Program-made: the position numbers and the translations under genes
Assembly: GCA_036263455.1 (NCBI GenBank)
Contig: DATAGZ010000008.1
Coordinates: 1-18,188 of the forward strand
Direction of reading: 5' to 3'
Length of the DNA stretch: 18,188 nucleotides
From: DATAGZ01 sp036263455
Lineage (GTDB): Bacteria > Pseudomonadota > Alphaproteobacteria > Dongiales > Dongiaceae
Shown: positions 1 to 7,011 of the stretch, one piece after another
Layout: every line of letters starts with the position of its first letter
Numbering within the stretch: position 1 is the stretch's first letter
Notes under the pieces: generated by a model
What the model was told of the DNA's origin: nothing
The model's database searches: none
What the model saw: only the letters and a program-made list of their open reading frames with translations

Positions 1-165
1 TATATGTATGACAAACTGGGACGAAAAGTTTACCTGACTTTGGCCTTACATCAAGAACGTGAGTCGGCTATCCACGCTAGGCTGGCTTCCATAAGCAAAG
101 AAATTCCTCTCGTCCTTGAACGCTTGCGTGATGGAGAGTCAAGTGAGAATAAAACTAACTTCTAG
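1..165 (+). CDS. 3' end of an unrecognised gene (partial)
   Basis: An open frame runs in from the left edge and ends at TAG (163-165), giving 54 residues that begin Y-M-Y-D-K-L-G-R-K-V. It is rich in charged residues and looks mostly helical, with the stretch ARLASISKEIPLVLERLRDG near its end. An ATG lies at 4-6, so a very short complete gene is possible, but a fragment of a longer gene cut by the window is more likely. I do not recognise the family and assign no function. GC is low (23 of 60 in the first 60 bases) against roughly 63% in the core, which suggests a different origin. It converges on the Lrp-type gene with a 69-base gap in which I see no convincing terminator. Confidence 0.35.
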   Translation, partial: YMYDKLGRKVYLTLALHQERESAIHARLASISKEIPLVLERLRDGESSENKTNF

Positions 166-234
166 GCCAGTCAGGCCACCAACCGAAACTTCTCCGAAAG
201 AGGGATTGAGAATAACGTTGGCCAGTCCTGCCGA

Positions 235-744
235 TCATCCCACCCGTCCCGGGGGTGAATGCGTCGGAGCGATGAGTTCCATGGGGACGCCCGGCTCGCG
301 TTTGGAGACGCGGATGGCGAGCGCGCTCTTAACGTGGCTGACATTGGGCGCGGGCGTGAGCTGGGTGGTCAGGAACTTCTGATAGGCGTCCCAGTCGGGC
401 GCGACAATTTTAAGCAAAAAATCTACGTCTCCAGCGAGCATGTAGCATTCGCGAACCAGCGGCCAGGCGCGCACGCGTTCCTCGAAGGCGGTAAGATCCT
501 GCTCGGCCTGGCTGACCAGCCCGACCTGGGCGAAGAGCGTCACGCCGAATCCCAATAATTCTGGATTGAGATCGGCGTGATAGGCCGCGATGTAGCCTGC
601 TTGCTCAAGGGCGCGCATTCTGCGCAGGCAGGGCGGCGCGGAAATGCCGGCCCGCTCGGCGAGTTCGACATTGGTCATGCGACCCCGGCGCTGGAGATCG
701 CTCAAGATTTGAATGTCGATGGCGTCGAGGTGGTGCGTCCGCAT
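235..744 (-). CDS. Lrp/AsnC-family transcriptional regulator
   Basis: A 169-residue protein with the two-part Lrp/AsnC layout. An N-terminal winged helix-turn-helix covers about residues 5-60 (L-D-A-I-D-I-Q-I-L, then M-T-N-V-E-L-A-E-R-A-G-I-S, with recognition helix A-P-P-C-L-R-R-M-R-A-L-E). A C-terminal RAM/AsnC ligand-binding domain covers about 65-150, including C-Y-M-L-A-G-D-V-D-F-L-L-K-I. Such proteins are oligomeric DNA-binding regulators, usually tuned by amino acids or other small metabolites. The frame is open to a start at 774, but I chose the ATG at 744 because GAGGA sits 6 bases before it and homologues start just before the L-D-x-x-D motif. It is divergent from the ABC importer operon, so it is the obvious candidate regulator of that operon and of itself; this is inferred from position only. 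Confidence 0.9.
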   Translation of the reverse strand: MRTHHLDAIDIQILSDLQRRGRMTNVELAERAGISAPPCLRRMRALEQAGYIAAYHADLNPELLGFGVTLFAQVGLVSQAEQDLTAFEERVRAWPLVRECYMLAGDVDFLLKIVAPDWDAYQKFLTTQLTPAPNVSHVKSALAIRVSKREPGVPMELIAPTHSPPGRVG

Positions 745-750
745 AAAATT

Positions 751-755
751 TCCTC
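751..755 (-). promoter_or_regulatory. Ribosome binding site of the Lrp-type gene
   Basis: GAGGA on the minus strand lies 6 bases upstream of the ATG at 744. It decides this start over the upstream ATG at 774, which would place the site inside the coding sequence. Confidence 0.6.
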
Positions 756-773
756 TTTTGCTCGTGTCTCGCA

Positions 774-779
774 ATTATA
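774..779 (-). promoter_or_regulatory. Candidate -10 element of the Lrp-type gene
   Basis: A consensus TATAAT reads on the minus strand 30 bases before the ATG at 744. At a 17-base spacing the -35 position (797-802) reads TGGTCC, a poor match, so expression could depend on an activator or on self-regulation. It would give a leader of a little over 20 bases. Confidence 0.35.
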
Positions 780-1012
780 TTACTAAATACGGCATAGGAC
801 CAGAGCGGCACTTTCTATAGCTGGAGCCGTTTCCCCGTCCGGAACGGCAGACAACCTGCTGAGCTGTGCACGTTGTTTTGAGTCTCGGCAGGCGGCACAA
901 GGAACGGATCATCCGGCGCCGTGCTGGCAGGTCCAGATTTGCGGTATTTTCTTCCGCTTGCCGCCCGACAGGTGAATGGTTATCCTGCCTTCGGGCGCAA
1001 CTGGCCCATCTT
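780..1012. other. Divergent intergenic region between the Lrp-type gene and the ABC operon
   Basis: About 230 bases without a convincing gene; the short open frames here have no recognisable product. It must hold the promoter of the plus-strand importer operon and probably binding sites for the Lrp-type regulator. I see no clear sigma-70 pair or long inverted repeat on the plus strand. A GGGAGG at 1013-1018 serves as ribosome binding site for the ATG at 1028. Confidence 0.5.
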
Positions 1013-1027
1013 GGGAGGTAAATAAGG

Positions 1028-2305
1028 ATGTCCATAAAGCAGATTTTCTATTCCTGGAAAGCGAGCTGCGTAGCCGCGGTCCTGGCCGTCGCTTTTGGCC
1101 TGGGCGGGGCCGCTGCCGCCGATTTGACGATCGCCATCCCGGCGGGCTCGGAAGGCGACGGGTTGAAGGCCGCCGCCAGCGATTACGAGCAGCTCAAGCA
1201 TATCAAGATCGACATCGTGCAGGCGCCCTATGCCAACTTGCTGGAGAAGGCGCAGAATGCCGGTGCGCAAAAATCCGGCGCCTACGACATCGTGCTCATG
1301 GATGATCCCTGGCTGCCGCTTTTCGCCGAGAACAATTACCTCGAACCCCTGGGTTCGTACTTCAAGACGGCGGGAACGGACGGGCCTGACAATGATTTCC
1401 TCGGCAAGTCGCTAGCACTCTGCCGCAATCCCTACAATACCGGACCCTATGTGTGTCTGCCCTATGTCGGCAACGCGCAGATGTTTTTCTATGATCCCGA
1501 CCAGTTCGGCAAGCACGGCGTCACCGGCGCTCCCAAGAGTTGGGACGATGTGATCCGGGTTGCGGGCGAGATCTCCAAGGAAGGCAACGGCCAGAATTTC
1601 GGCTATGTCATGCGTGCCGCCGAGGGCAACCCGGTGGTGGCGGACTTCATGCCGATCTTCTGGTCCTATGGCGGTCAGCTGTTCGACGACAAGCGCCAGC
1701 CTAATCTGCTCACGCCCGAGGCGCACAAGGCGATGGAGATCTTCTTGCAGCTCAAGCAGGTGTCACCTCCCGGCGTCGAGAGCTTCAATGCGGACGAGGT
1801 CGGCACCTATATGGCGCAGGGACGGGCGGCAAGCTCGATCAACTGGCCCAATTGGGTGGCAACCTTCGAGGATCCCAGTCAGAGCAAGGTCGTGGGCAAG
1901 ATCGCCTACACCAAGATCCCCGACGGGACGCGCGCCGGCACGTCGGAGATCGGCCATTGGCTGATGGGCATCATGCGGGCGGCCAAGCACAAGAAGGCCG
2001 CGTTCGACTTCATGGTTTGGGCTACCTCGCCCGAGGAGATCAAGAAATCCGCGATGCGCGGCAATCCGCCGGTGCGCTTCTCGGTCTTCACGGATCCCGA
2101 ATTGACGTCGCAGCCGCAGTTCCGCCATTTCCCCACCCTCATGAATGCGATCAATTTCTCGACCCCACGGCCGCGTCACCCGAAATGGCCGGAAATCGAG
2201 AACGCGCTTGGAGCGGAACTGTCCAAGGCGGTGGCGGGCCAACAGAGCGCCGATCAAGCGCTGATGAACGCCCAGGAAGCGATCAAGAAGATCGTCGCCC
2301 GCTGA
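1028..2305 (+). CDS. ABC importer periplasmic substrate-binding protein (family 1, sugar type)
   Basis: A 425-residue extracellular solute-binding protein (MalE/UgpB-like, COG1653 type). A Sec signal peptide covers residues 1-31: a basic start, a hydrophobic core V-A-A-V-L-A-V-A-F-G-L, and cleavage near G-G-A-A-A-A before D-L-T-I-A-I-P-A-G. The mature part shows the usual features of the family: a D-I-V-L-M-D-D-P-W-L segment, a hinge-side C-L-P-Y-V-G-N-A-Q-M-F-F-Y-D, P-K-S-W-D-D-V, and M-A-Q-G-R-A-A-S-S-I-N-W-P-N-W. It should capture a solute in the periplasm and hand it to the permeases encoded downstream. The substrate is not readable: the family takes sugars, polyols and glycerol-phosphate, and some members take other small organics. 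The ATG at 1028 has GGGAGG 9 bases upstream. It is the first gene of a six-gene operon and is followed by a strong hairpin. Confidence 0.92.
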   Translation: MSIKQIFYSWKASCVAAVLAVAFGLGGAAAADLTIAIPAGSEGDGLKAAASDYEQLKHIKIDIVQAPYANLLEKAQNAGAQKSGAYDIVLMDDPWLPLFAENNYLEPLGSYFKTAGTDGPDNDFLGKSLALCRNPYNTGPYVCLPYVGNAQMFFYDPDQFGKHGVTGAPKSWDDVIRVAGEISKEGNGQNFGYVMRAAEGNPVVADFMPIFWSYGGQLFDDKRQPNLLTPEAHKAMEIFLQLKQVSPPGVESFNADEVGTYMAQGRAASSINWPNWVATFEDPSQSKVVGKIAYTKIPDGTRAGTSEIGHWLMGIMRAAKHKKAAFDFMVWATSPEEIKKSAMRGNPPVRFSVFTDPELTSQPQFRHFPTLMNAINFSTPRPRHPKWPEIENALGAELSKAVAGQQSADQALMNAQEAIKKIVAR

Positions 2306-2317
2306 TTAGTAATGAAC

Positions 2318-2346
2318 GTGGACAGGGAGCAGGTCTCCCTGTCCAC
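2318..2346 (+). promoter_or_regulatory. Perfect 12-bp stem-loop between binding-protein and permease genes
   Basis: GTGGACAGGGAG (2318-2329) pairs without mismatch with CTCCCTGTCCAC (2335-2346) around a 5-base loop, CAGGT. It starts 12 bases after the stop of the binding-protein gene and ends 18 bases before the permease ATG. What follows (CTTTCCCCGG) has no long T-run, so a full terminator is unlikely. Such hairpins behind binding-protein genes (known for malE-malF) block 3' decay or attenuate transcription, giving more binding protein than membrane parts. That role is inferred here. Confidence 0.75.
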
Positions 2347-2364
2347 CTTTCCCCGGTAGCTGAT

Positions 2365-3270
2365 ATGACCGCGCTTTCCTTGTCACCCGCGGCTCCCTTT
2401 TGGGAGGCCTGGGTCGAGCGCAACCTCAAATATATTTTTCTGGCGCCGGCGGTATTGATTCTGCTCGGCTTGACCGCTTTTCCGACCCTTTACATGTACG
2501 CGGTCGCGTTCCAGAAATATGATCCGGCCGATCCCACCAACAGCCAGTGGGTCGGCCTCGACAATTTCGTTCGATTATTGAGCGACGACAAGTTCCACAA
2601 TTCCCTGTGGCGCACACTGGAATTCACTGTTTCCGCGGTATCGGTCGAGTTCCTGCTTGGCCTCAGCTTCGCCCTTTTGGTGGACCGCTACGTGCGGCGG
2701 CTCAATTTCGTCAAGACGATCCTGATGCTGCCCATGATGTTGCCGCCCATCTCGGTCGCCATCGTCTGGAAACTCATGTACCAGCCCGATTTCGGGATCA
2801 TCAACAGTTTCCTGCGCGCGCTTGGCTTGCCGGCTCTGCAATGGGCGTCGGGCTTTGGGACCGCTATGCTCTCGATCGTGCTCGTCGATATCTGGGAATG
2901 GACGCCCTTCATCTTCCTCATGTGCCTGGCCGGGCTGGCCAGCATGCCGGTCGAGCCTTTCGAGGCCGCCGAGATCGACGGCGCCAATGCCTGGCAGAAG
3001 TTCCGCGATTTGACATGGCCTTTCCTGCGCCCTGTCATCGCCATCACCCTGCTGCTCAGAATCATGGATGCCTTCAGGCTGTTCGATCAGGTCTTCATCC
3101 TGACGTTGGGCGGGCCGGCCGCCGCCACCGAGACGCTGAGCTTTTATATCTATAAGGTGGCCTTCCGTTTCTTCGACCTCGGCTATGCCGCCGCCATCTC
3201 GATCTTCATGCTGGTCGTAACCATGACCTTCTCGAGCTGGCTTCTCCGGCGGATGAAGCTCGCGGAATGA
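2365..3270 (+). CDS. ABC importer permease, MalF/UgpA type
   Basis: A 301-residue inner-membrane permease with about six hydrophobic helices. The first is at about 22-45 (Y-I-F-L-A-P-A-V-L-I-L-L-G-L). The EAA loop that docks on the ATPase is at about 200-213 (E-A-A-E-I-D-G-A-N-A-W-Q-K-F). The segment W-V-G-L-D-N-F-V after the first helix is typical of the MalF/UgpA side. With the next gene it forms the heterodimeric channel for the solute delivered by the upstream binding protein. The frame is open far upstream inside the binding-protein gene, but that part is a shadow; the ATG at 2365 is the first sensible start after the stop at 2305, although its ribosome binding site is weak. It overlaps the next gene by 4 bases (ATGA). 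Confidence 0.92.
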   Translation: MTALSLSPAAPFWEAWVERNLKYIFLAPAVLILLGLTAFPTLYMYAVAFQKYDPADPTNSQWVGLDNFVRLLSDDKFHNSLWRTLEFTVSAVSVEFLLGLSFALLVDRYVRRLNFVKTILMLPMMLPPISVAIVWKLMYQPDFGIINSFLRALGLPALQWASGFGTAMLSIVLVDIWEWTPFIFLMCLAGLASMPVEPFEAAEIDGANAWQKFRDLTWPFLRPVIAITLLLRIMDAFRLFDQVFILTLGGPAAATETLSFYIYKVAFRFFDLGYAAAISIFMLVVTMTFSSWLLRRMKLAE

Positions 3271-4109
3271 CGAGCGGCGGCAGGGATAGCGGATGGCGGC
3301 CGATGGTGGCGTGGGTCGTCATCGCCTTCGCGCTCGTCTATACGGTCTTTCCGGTTTTCTGGTTGTTCAGCAATTCCTTGAAGAGCCGCCTCGATATGTT
3401 CGCCGTCCCGCCGCTCCTTATTCCTCACCCGACGCTCTATAATTACATCCAGGCCTTTGTCGAACGCCCGTTCCTGATCTATATGCTGAATTCGCTGATC
3501 GTGGCGGTCTTCACGACCATACTCTCGCTTGCGATCGGCACCATGGCGGGCTATGCGCTGGCGCGCTACGATTACGGACGAGCCAAGCGGCATGTGGCCT
3601 TCTGGATTCTCTCGACCCGCATGATGCCGCCGATCGTCTCGATCGTACCGCTTTATATCTTTTTCTCGGTGCTCCATCTGCTTGACAGCAAAATGACATT
3701 GGTTATCGCTTATACCGGCTTCAACCTGCCCTTCGTGACCTGGATGATGCGCAGCTATTTCGCCGACATCCCCCGTGATCTTGAGGAATCGGCGCAGATC
3801 GATGGCGACACGGCGCTAGGCGCCTTCCTGCGCATCATCCTGCCGCTGGCGCGCCCCGGCCTTGCCGCGACCGCGATTTTCTGCCTGATCCTATCCTGGA
3901 ACGAATTCTTGTTCGCCCTGATCCTGACCGAAACCGAGAACGCCAACACTTTGCCGATTGGCATTGCCGGCCGGATTACGCAATATAAGACTGAATGGGG
4001 GGAAATCAGTGCTTCGGGTTTCGCGGCCTGTGTGCCGATCGTCCTTTTTGCATTCGCGGTCCAGCGCCATCTGGTGCGCGGCCTGTCGTTCGGCGCGGTG
4101 AAGGGATAA
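3267..4109 (+). CDS. ABC importer permease, MalG/UgpE type
   Basis: A 280-residue inner-membrane permease, partner of the preceding MalF/UgpA-type subunit. It has the family's layout: an N-terminal helix at about 13-34, an extracytoplasmic segment with the N-Y-I-Q-A-F pattern, then the permease core with G-T-M-A-G-Y-A-L-A-R at 91-100. The EAA loop is at about 173-197 (E-E-S-A-Q-I-D-G-D, then I-L-P-L-A-R-P-G). The C-terminal W-N-E-F-L-F-A-L region is also typical of MalG relatives. The ATG start overlaps the previous stop by 4 bases and the TAA stop shares one base with the ATPase ATG, so translation of the three is likely coupled and stoichiometric. Confidence 0.93.
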   Translation: MTSGGRDSGWRPMVAWVVIAFALVYTVFPVFWLFSNSLKSRLDMFAVPPLLIPHPTLYNYIQAFVERPFLIYMLNSLIVAVFTTILSLAIGTMAGYALARYDYGRAKRHVAFWILSTRMMPPIVSIVPLYIFFSVLHLLDSKMTLVIAYTGFNLPFVTWMMRSYFADIPRDLEESAQIDGDTALGAFLRIILPLARPGLAATAIFCLILSWNEFLFALILTETENANTLPIGIAGRITQYKTEWGEISASGFAACVPIVLFAFAVQRHLVRGLSFGAVKG

Positions 4110-5167
4110 TGGCTGACGTTACGCTCAAGAATGTGTGGAAGCGCTACGGGGAATTCGTCGCCGTGCGCGATCTGACGCTCGCGGTCGAGGAGGGGGAATT
4201 CCTGGTGCTGCTCGGCCCATCGGGCTGCGGCAAGACCACGACTATGCGGCTGGTGGCCGGCCTGGATTACGCGAGCGCGGGCGATATATCCATCGCCGGC
4301 CGGCGGGTGAATGACATTTTGCCGAAATATCGCGACGTGGCGATGGTGTTTCAATCCTACGCGCTCTACCCGCATATGAGCGTGTTCCAGAACATCGAAT
4401 ATCCGCTCAAGGTCCGCGGCATTCCTCGGGAGGAGCGGCGTCTCCAGGTGCTCGAAGCCGCGCGCAAGGTGGCGATCGAGGACTATCTCGAGCGGCTGCC
4501 GCGCGCGCTGTCCGGCGGTCAACGCCAGCGCGTCGCGCTCGCGCGCGCGCTGGTGCGCCGGCCGACGGTCTTTCTCATGGACGAACCGCTCTCCAACCTC
4601 GATGCCAAGTTGCGCGTCCAGATGCGGGCCGAGCTCAAGCATCTGCATCACGAGCTCAAGACCACCACCATTTATGTCACGCACGACCAGATCGAGGCAT
4701 TGACCCTGGCCAGCCGGGTGGCGGTGATGAACAAGGGCGTCATCCAGCAGCTGGCGTCGCCGCGCGACATCTATAACGACCCTGCCAATCTGTTCGTGGC
4801 GGGCTTCATCGGCTCGCCAGGCATGAACTTCCTCTCGGGCGAGGTCGTCTCGGGTCAGTTTGAGGCGCGCGACGTGCGCGTGCCTGTGCCGCTCTCGGGC
4901 GAGCGCAAGAATATCGTGCTGGGTATCCGGCCAGAGGACCTCTCAGTCGCGGCTGATTCCGCGGGCGGCCAGATTCATGGCCGGGTCTTTTCCGTCGAAC
5001 TGACTGGGGATTCTGCCCTGCTGACCGTCATGGTGGACGAGACGTTGGTCACCGTCCGGGTGGATAAGGATTTTACCGCTGCGGTCGATGCGCCTGTCGC
5101 GCTCGCGGTCGTGCCGGGGCGCAGCTTTCTGTTCGATGCCGCGAGCGAGCAGCGGTTGCGCGCGTGA
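4109..5167 (+). CDS. ABC importer ATPase, MalK/UgpC type with TOBE domain
   Basis: A 352-residue cytoplasmic nucleotide-binding subunit that drives the importer. All motifs are intact: Walker A GPSGCGKTT (36-44), Q-loop Q82, signature LSGGQ (134-138), Walker B V-F-L-M-D-E-P (154-160), D-loop S-N-L-D-A-K, and switch H192. Residues from about 235 form the MalK-type regulatory extension with TOBE-like repeats (I-V-L-G-I-R-P-E-D-L). The length fits the CUT1 ATPases. The frame is open further upstream, but the conserved family start M-A-D-V-T-L-K-N-V sits at the ATG at 4109, which shares one base with the previous stop. The stop overlaps the GTG of the next gene, tying the exported FGE-like protein to the transporter. 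Confidence 0.95.
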   Translation: MADVTLKNVWKRYGEFVAVRDLTLAVEEGEFLVLLGPSGCGKTTTMRLVAGLDYASAGDISIAGRRVNDILPKYRDVAMVFQSYALYPHMSVFQNIEYPLKVRGIPREERRLQVLEAARKVAIEDYLERLPRALSGGQRQRVALARALVRRPTVFLMDEPLSNLDAKLRVQMRAELKHLHHELKTTTIYVTHDQIEALTLASRVAVMNKGVIQQLASPRDIYNDPANLFVAGFIGSPGMNFLSGEVVSGQFEARDVRVPVPLSGERKNIVLGIRPEDLSVAADSAGGQIHGRVFSVELTGDSALLTVMVDETLVTVRVDKDFTAAVDAPVALAVVPGRSFLFDAASEQRLRA

Positions 5168-5916
5168 GATATCTGGTCTTACTCACATCGGTGCTTTTTC
5201 CGCTGGTCGCGTTTGCACAGCAAGGGTGGCGGTTTGCCGAGAATCCCCTAATCCCGATTGCGGGCGGGACTTTCATCTTCGGCAGCGACAACAGCCTCCC
5301 CAATGAAAAGCCGGAACAGCACCTGACGCTCCGCTCCTTCCGGCTCAACAAATTCGAGATCACCAATCGAGAATTCCGCGCCTATGTCCAGGCGAGCGGC
5401 GCCCGGGCGAGCTTCTTCGATCAGCACCCCGTGCTAGGGCTCGATGCCCATCCCGTCGTGGGCGTGAGCTGGGACGATGCGAACGGCTTCTGCCGCTATT
5501 TCGGCCTGCGCCTGCCTACCGAACAGGAATGGGAGCGCGCGGCGCGTGGAACCGGCGGAAAACTTTATGCCTGGGGCAATCAGGCGCCGACGCCCGACCG
5601 TGCCAACCGGGGCGGGGCGCATTGCTGCATGCCCGACGACAAGGACGGCTATCCGGCAACGGCGCCCGTTGGCGCCTTTCCCAAAGGCAACAATCCCGAA
5701 GGAATCAGCGATCTCACCGGAAATGTCTGGGAATGGGTCGATGGCTGGTACAATCCCTACGGGACGCAACCGGCCGAGGAGCGCCACGAATTCCGTGTGC
5801 TGCGCGGCGGCGCCTGGAATAGCGACGATCAGAAGCTGCGCGCGACCTATCGGCTCGCTTATCGCGGCGATTTTCGCTTCGCCGCCAATGGAGGCTTTCG
5901 CTGCGCCGCCGATTGA
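5164..5916 (+). CDS. Exported FGE/sulfatase-modifying-factor-fold protein without catalytic cysteines
   Basis: 250 residues with a signal peptide (1-18, cleavage near V-A-F-A before QQ), then one SUMF1/FGE-sulfatase domain. Seen in order: G-G-x-F-x-x-G (34-40), the F-E-I-T-N-R-E-F segment (64-71), P-V-V-G-V-S-W-D-D-A (97-106), L-P-T-E-Q-E-W-E-R-A-A-R-G (117-129), G-N-V-W-E-W (186-191), R-V-L-R-G-G-A-W-N (211-219) and G-F-R-C at the end. True formylglycine-generating enzymes carry two cysteines shortly after R-G-G-S-W; here that stretch reads NSDDQKLRATYR, with none. The enzyme is therefore unlikely to mature sulfatases. An unusual H-C-C pair (153-155) lies in an insert after A-N-R-G-G. It may bind or modify the imported ligand or a partner. 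The GTG start overlaps the ATPase stop by 4 bases, and the stop overlaps the next start. Confidence 0.85.
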   Translation: MRYLVLLTSVLFPLVAFAQQGWRFAENPLIPIAGGTFIFGSDNSLPNEKPEQHLTLRSFRLNKFEITNREFRAYVQASGARASFFDQHPVLGLDAHPVVGVSWDDANGFCRYFGLRLPTEQEWERAARGTGGKLYAWGNQAPTPDRANRGGAHCCMPDDKDGYPATAPVGAFPKGNNPEGISDLTGNVWEWVDGWYNPYGTQPAEERHEFRVLRGGAWNSDDQKLRATYRLAYRGDFRFAANGGFRCAAD

Positions 5917-6917
5917 CGGTCCCCTTCCTGGTGCTCGGTGTGCTCGGCCTGAGCGTCGTGCTGGTCCAAGCCGAGCCGCGCGCCGCACCCGTCTACATGC
6001 TGAGCGAAATATCGACCGGGTTCGGGATCCCGTCGGGCATCGCCGAAGATGGGCCGAACCTGCTTCTGACGGATCTCCGGACCGGTCGCGTCGTGCGTCG
6101 CGCGCCAGATGGCGGGCTGCAGGATCTGATGCCGCCGCGCCCCACCGGCATCGATGTGCTGGGCCAGCCGACCGGCCCTTACAAAGTGGCGATTCACGCT
6201 GGTCGAGTCTATGTCACCCAGGGTTGGCCGGACAGCTCTCGCGATGCGCGCCCGGGCGACCATGCCTTCCTCGAAGCATCTCCAGACGCGACAATCTCTC
6301 CCCTCGTCAAGGCGGACGGATTTTGGAACCCCTATGATTTTACCTGGTCGGAGCGGGGGTGGCTCATCGTCGATTCGGGCAAGAACGCGCTGATGCGCTT
6401 GGCCCCGGACGGCGCGCTCGCAACGGTACTGGAATTTCCCCGGATAAAACATGCGGCCGAACAAATGCAAAGCCTGTCGCCCACGGAATTTTCCGGCAAG
6501 GCCCAGCCTTATGAAGTCGACGCCGTCCCGACCGGGATCGCCGTGCATGGCGACCGCGTCTACATTGCCTTGCTCGGCGGCTTTCCCTTCGTCGCCAAGG
6601 GTGGAGCCGTCGTTTCGCTCGCGCTGAATGGCACCGAGAAAACGGCCCGGCCGGAGGTGACCGGCCTCGATGCGCCGGTCGCGCTTGCCTTTGCGCCCGA
6701 TAGTCGTCTCCTCATCCTCGAATTGGGCCAGTTCGATTTCCCGAGCGGCCACTTTGTCACCGGCGGAGGTCGCCTGCTGGCGGTGGATGCCAAAGGGAAG
6801 GGGCGCGAAACGCTCGCCTCGGGCCTCGATCAGCCGAGCGGCCTGCTCGCCCGCGCCAATGGCGAGATCCTGATCACCTGCCTCTCCGGCCATGTCTATC
6901 GGCTGGTGAAGCGGTAG
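5913..6917 (+). CDS. Exported ScyD/ScyE-family beta-propeller protein
   Basis: 334 residues with a hydrophobic export signal (about 1-20, V-L-G-V-L-G-L-S-V-V-L-V before Q-A-E-P-R-A-A-P). The rest is a repeat-rich propeller. Family landmarks include the first blade G-I-P-S-G-I-A-E-D-G (38-47), W-N-P-Y-D-F-T-W (138-145) with I-V-D-S-G-K-N-A-L-M-R-L (152-163), and V-P-T-G-I-A-V-H-G-D-R-V-Y-I-A-L-L-G-G-F-P-F (205-226). ScyD/ScyE were named in cyanobacterial scytonemin clusters; relatives are widespread exported proteins without a settled reaction. As last gene of the importer operon it may process or bind the substrate outside the membrane (inference). The start is TTG at 5913, overlapping the previous stop (TTGA); an in-frame GTG at 5931 is an alternative that would shorten the signal peptide. 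Confidence 0.82.
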   Translation: MTVPFLVLGVLGLSVVLVQAEPRAAPVYMLSEISTGFGIPSGIAEDGPNLLLTDLRTGRVVRRAPDGGLQDLMPPRPTGIDVLGQPTGPYKVAIHAGRVYVTQGWPDSSRDARPGDHAFLEASPDATISPLVKADGFWNPYDFTWSERGWLIVDSGKNALMRLAPDGALATVLEFPRIKHAAEQMQSLSPTEFSGKAQPYEVDAVPTGIAVHGDRVYIALLGGFPFVAKGGAVVSLALNGTEKTARPEVTGLDAPVALAFAPDSRLLILELGQFDFPSGHFVTGGGRLLAVDAKGKGRETLASGLDQPSGLLARANGEILITCLSGHVYRLVKR

Positions 6918-6937
6918 GAGTAAATGGCACCCCACCC

Positions 6938-6952
6938 TCCCCATCGAGGGGA
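6938..6952 (+). terminator. Weak hairpin after the importer operon
   Basis: TCCCC (6938-6942) pairs with GGGGA (6948-6952) around ATCGA, followed by AGCTTAGTTTCC. The stem is only 5 bp and the T-run is broken, so this is at best a weak terminator. It is the only candidate in the 94 bases between the propeller gene and trxB. Confidence 0.22.
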
Positions 6953-7011
6953 AGCTTAGTTTCCTCTCGTCATCACCACAGGATCACGTTAAGCTGGACG
7001 TGGAGATTCGC

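Noticed and set aside
165..227. Direct repeat GGCCAGTC (165-172 and 220-227) as possible attachment site or transposon scar
   Set aside because: Eight bases is too short to stand out, and there is no integrase, tRNA end or inverted terminal repeat in view; kept only as a side note to the left-edge finding.
915..950. Possible sigma-54 promoter (TGGCAG ... TTGC) upstream of the importer operon
   Set aside because: The GG to GC spacing is wrong for a -24/-12 promoter and no enhancer-binding regulator is encoded nearby.
2318..2346. Reading the strong hairpin as a full Rho-independent terminator ending the binding-protein transcript
   Set aside because: No T-run follows the stem, and the downstream permease and ATPase genes have no visible promoter of their own.
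3755..4684. A 309-codon minus-strand open frame opposite the permease and ATPase genes
   Set aside because: Overlaps genes with complete family motifs and has shadow-like composition.
5164..5916. Calling the FGE-fold protein a sulfatase-maturating formylglycine-generating enzyme
   Set aside because: Both catalytic cysteines are absent and no sulfatase gene is in the window.
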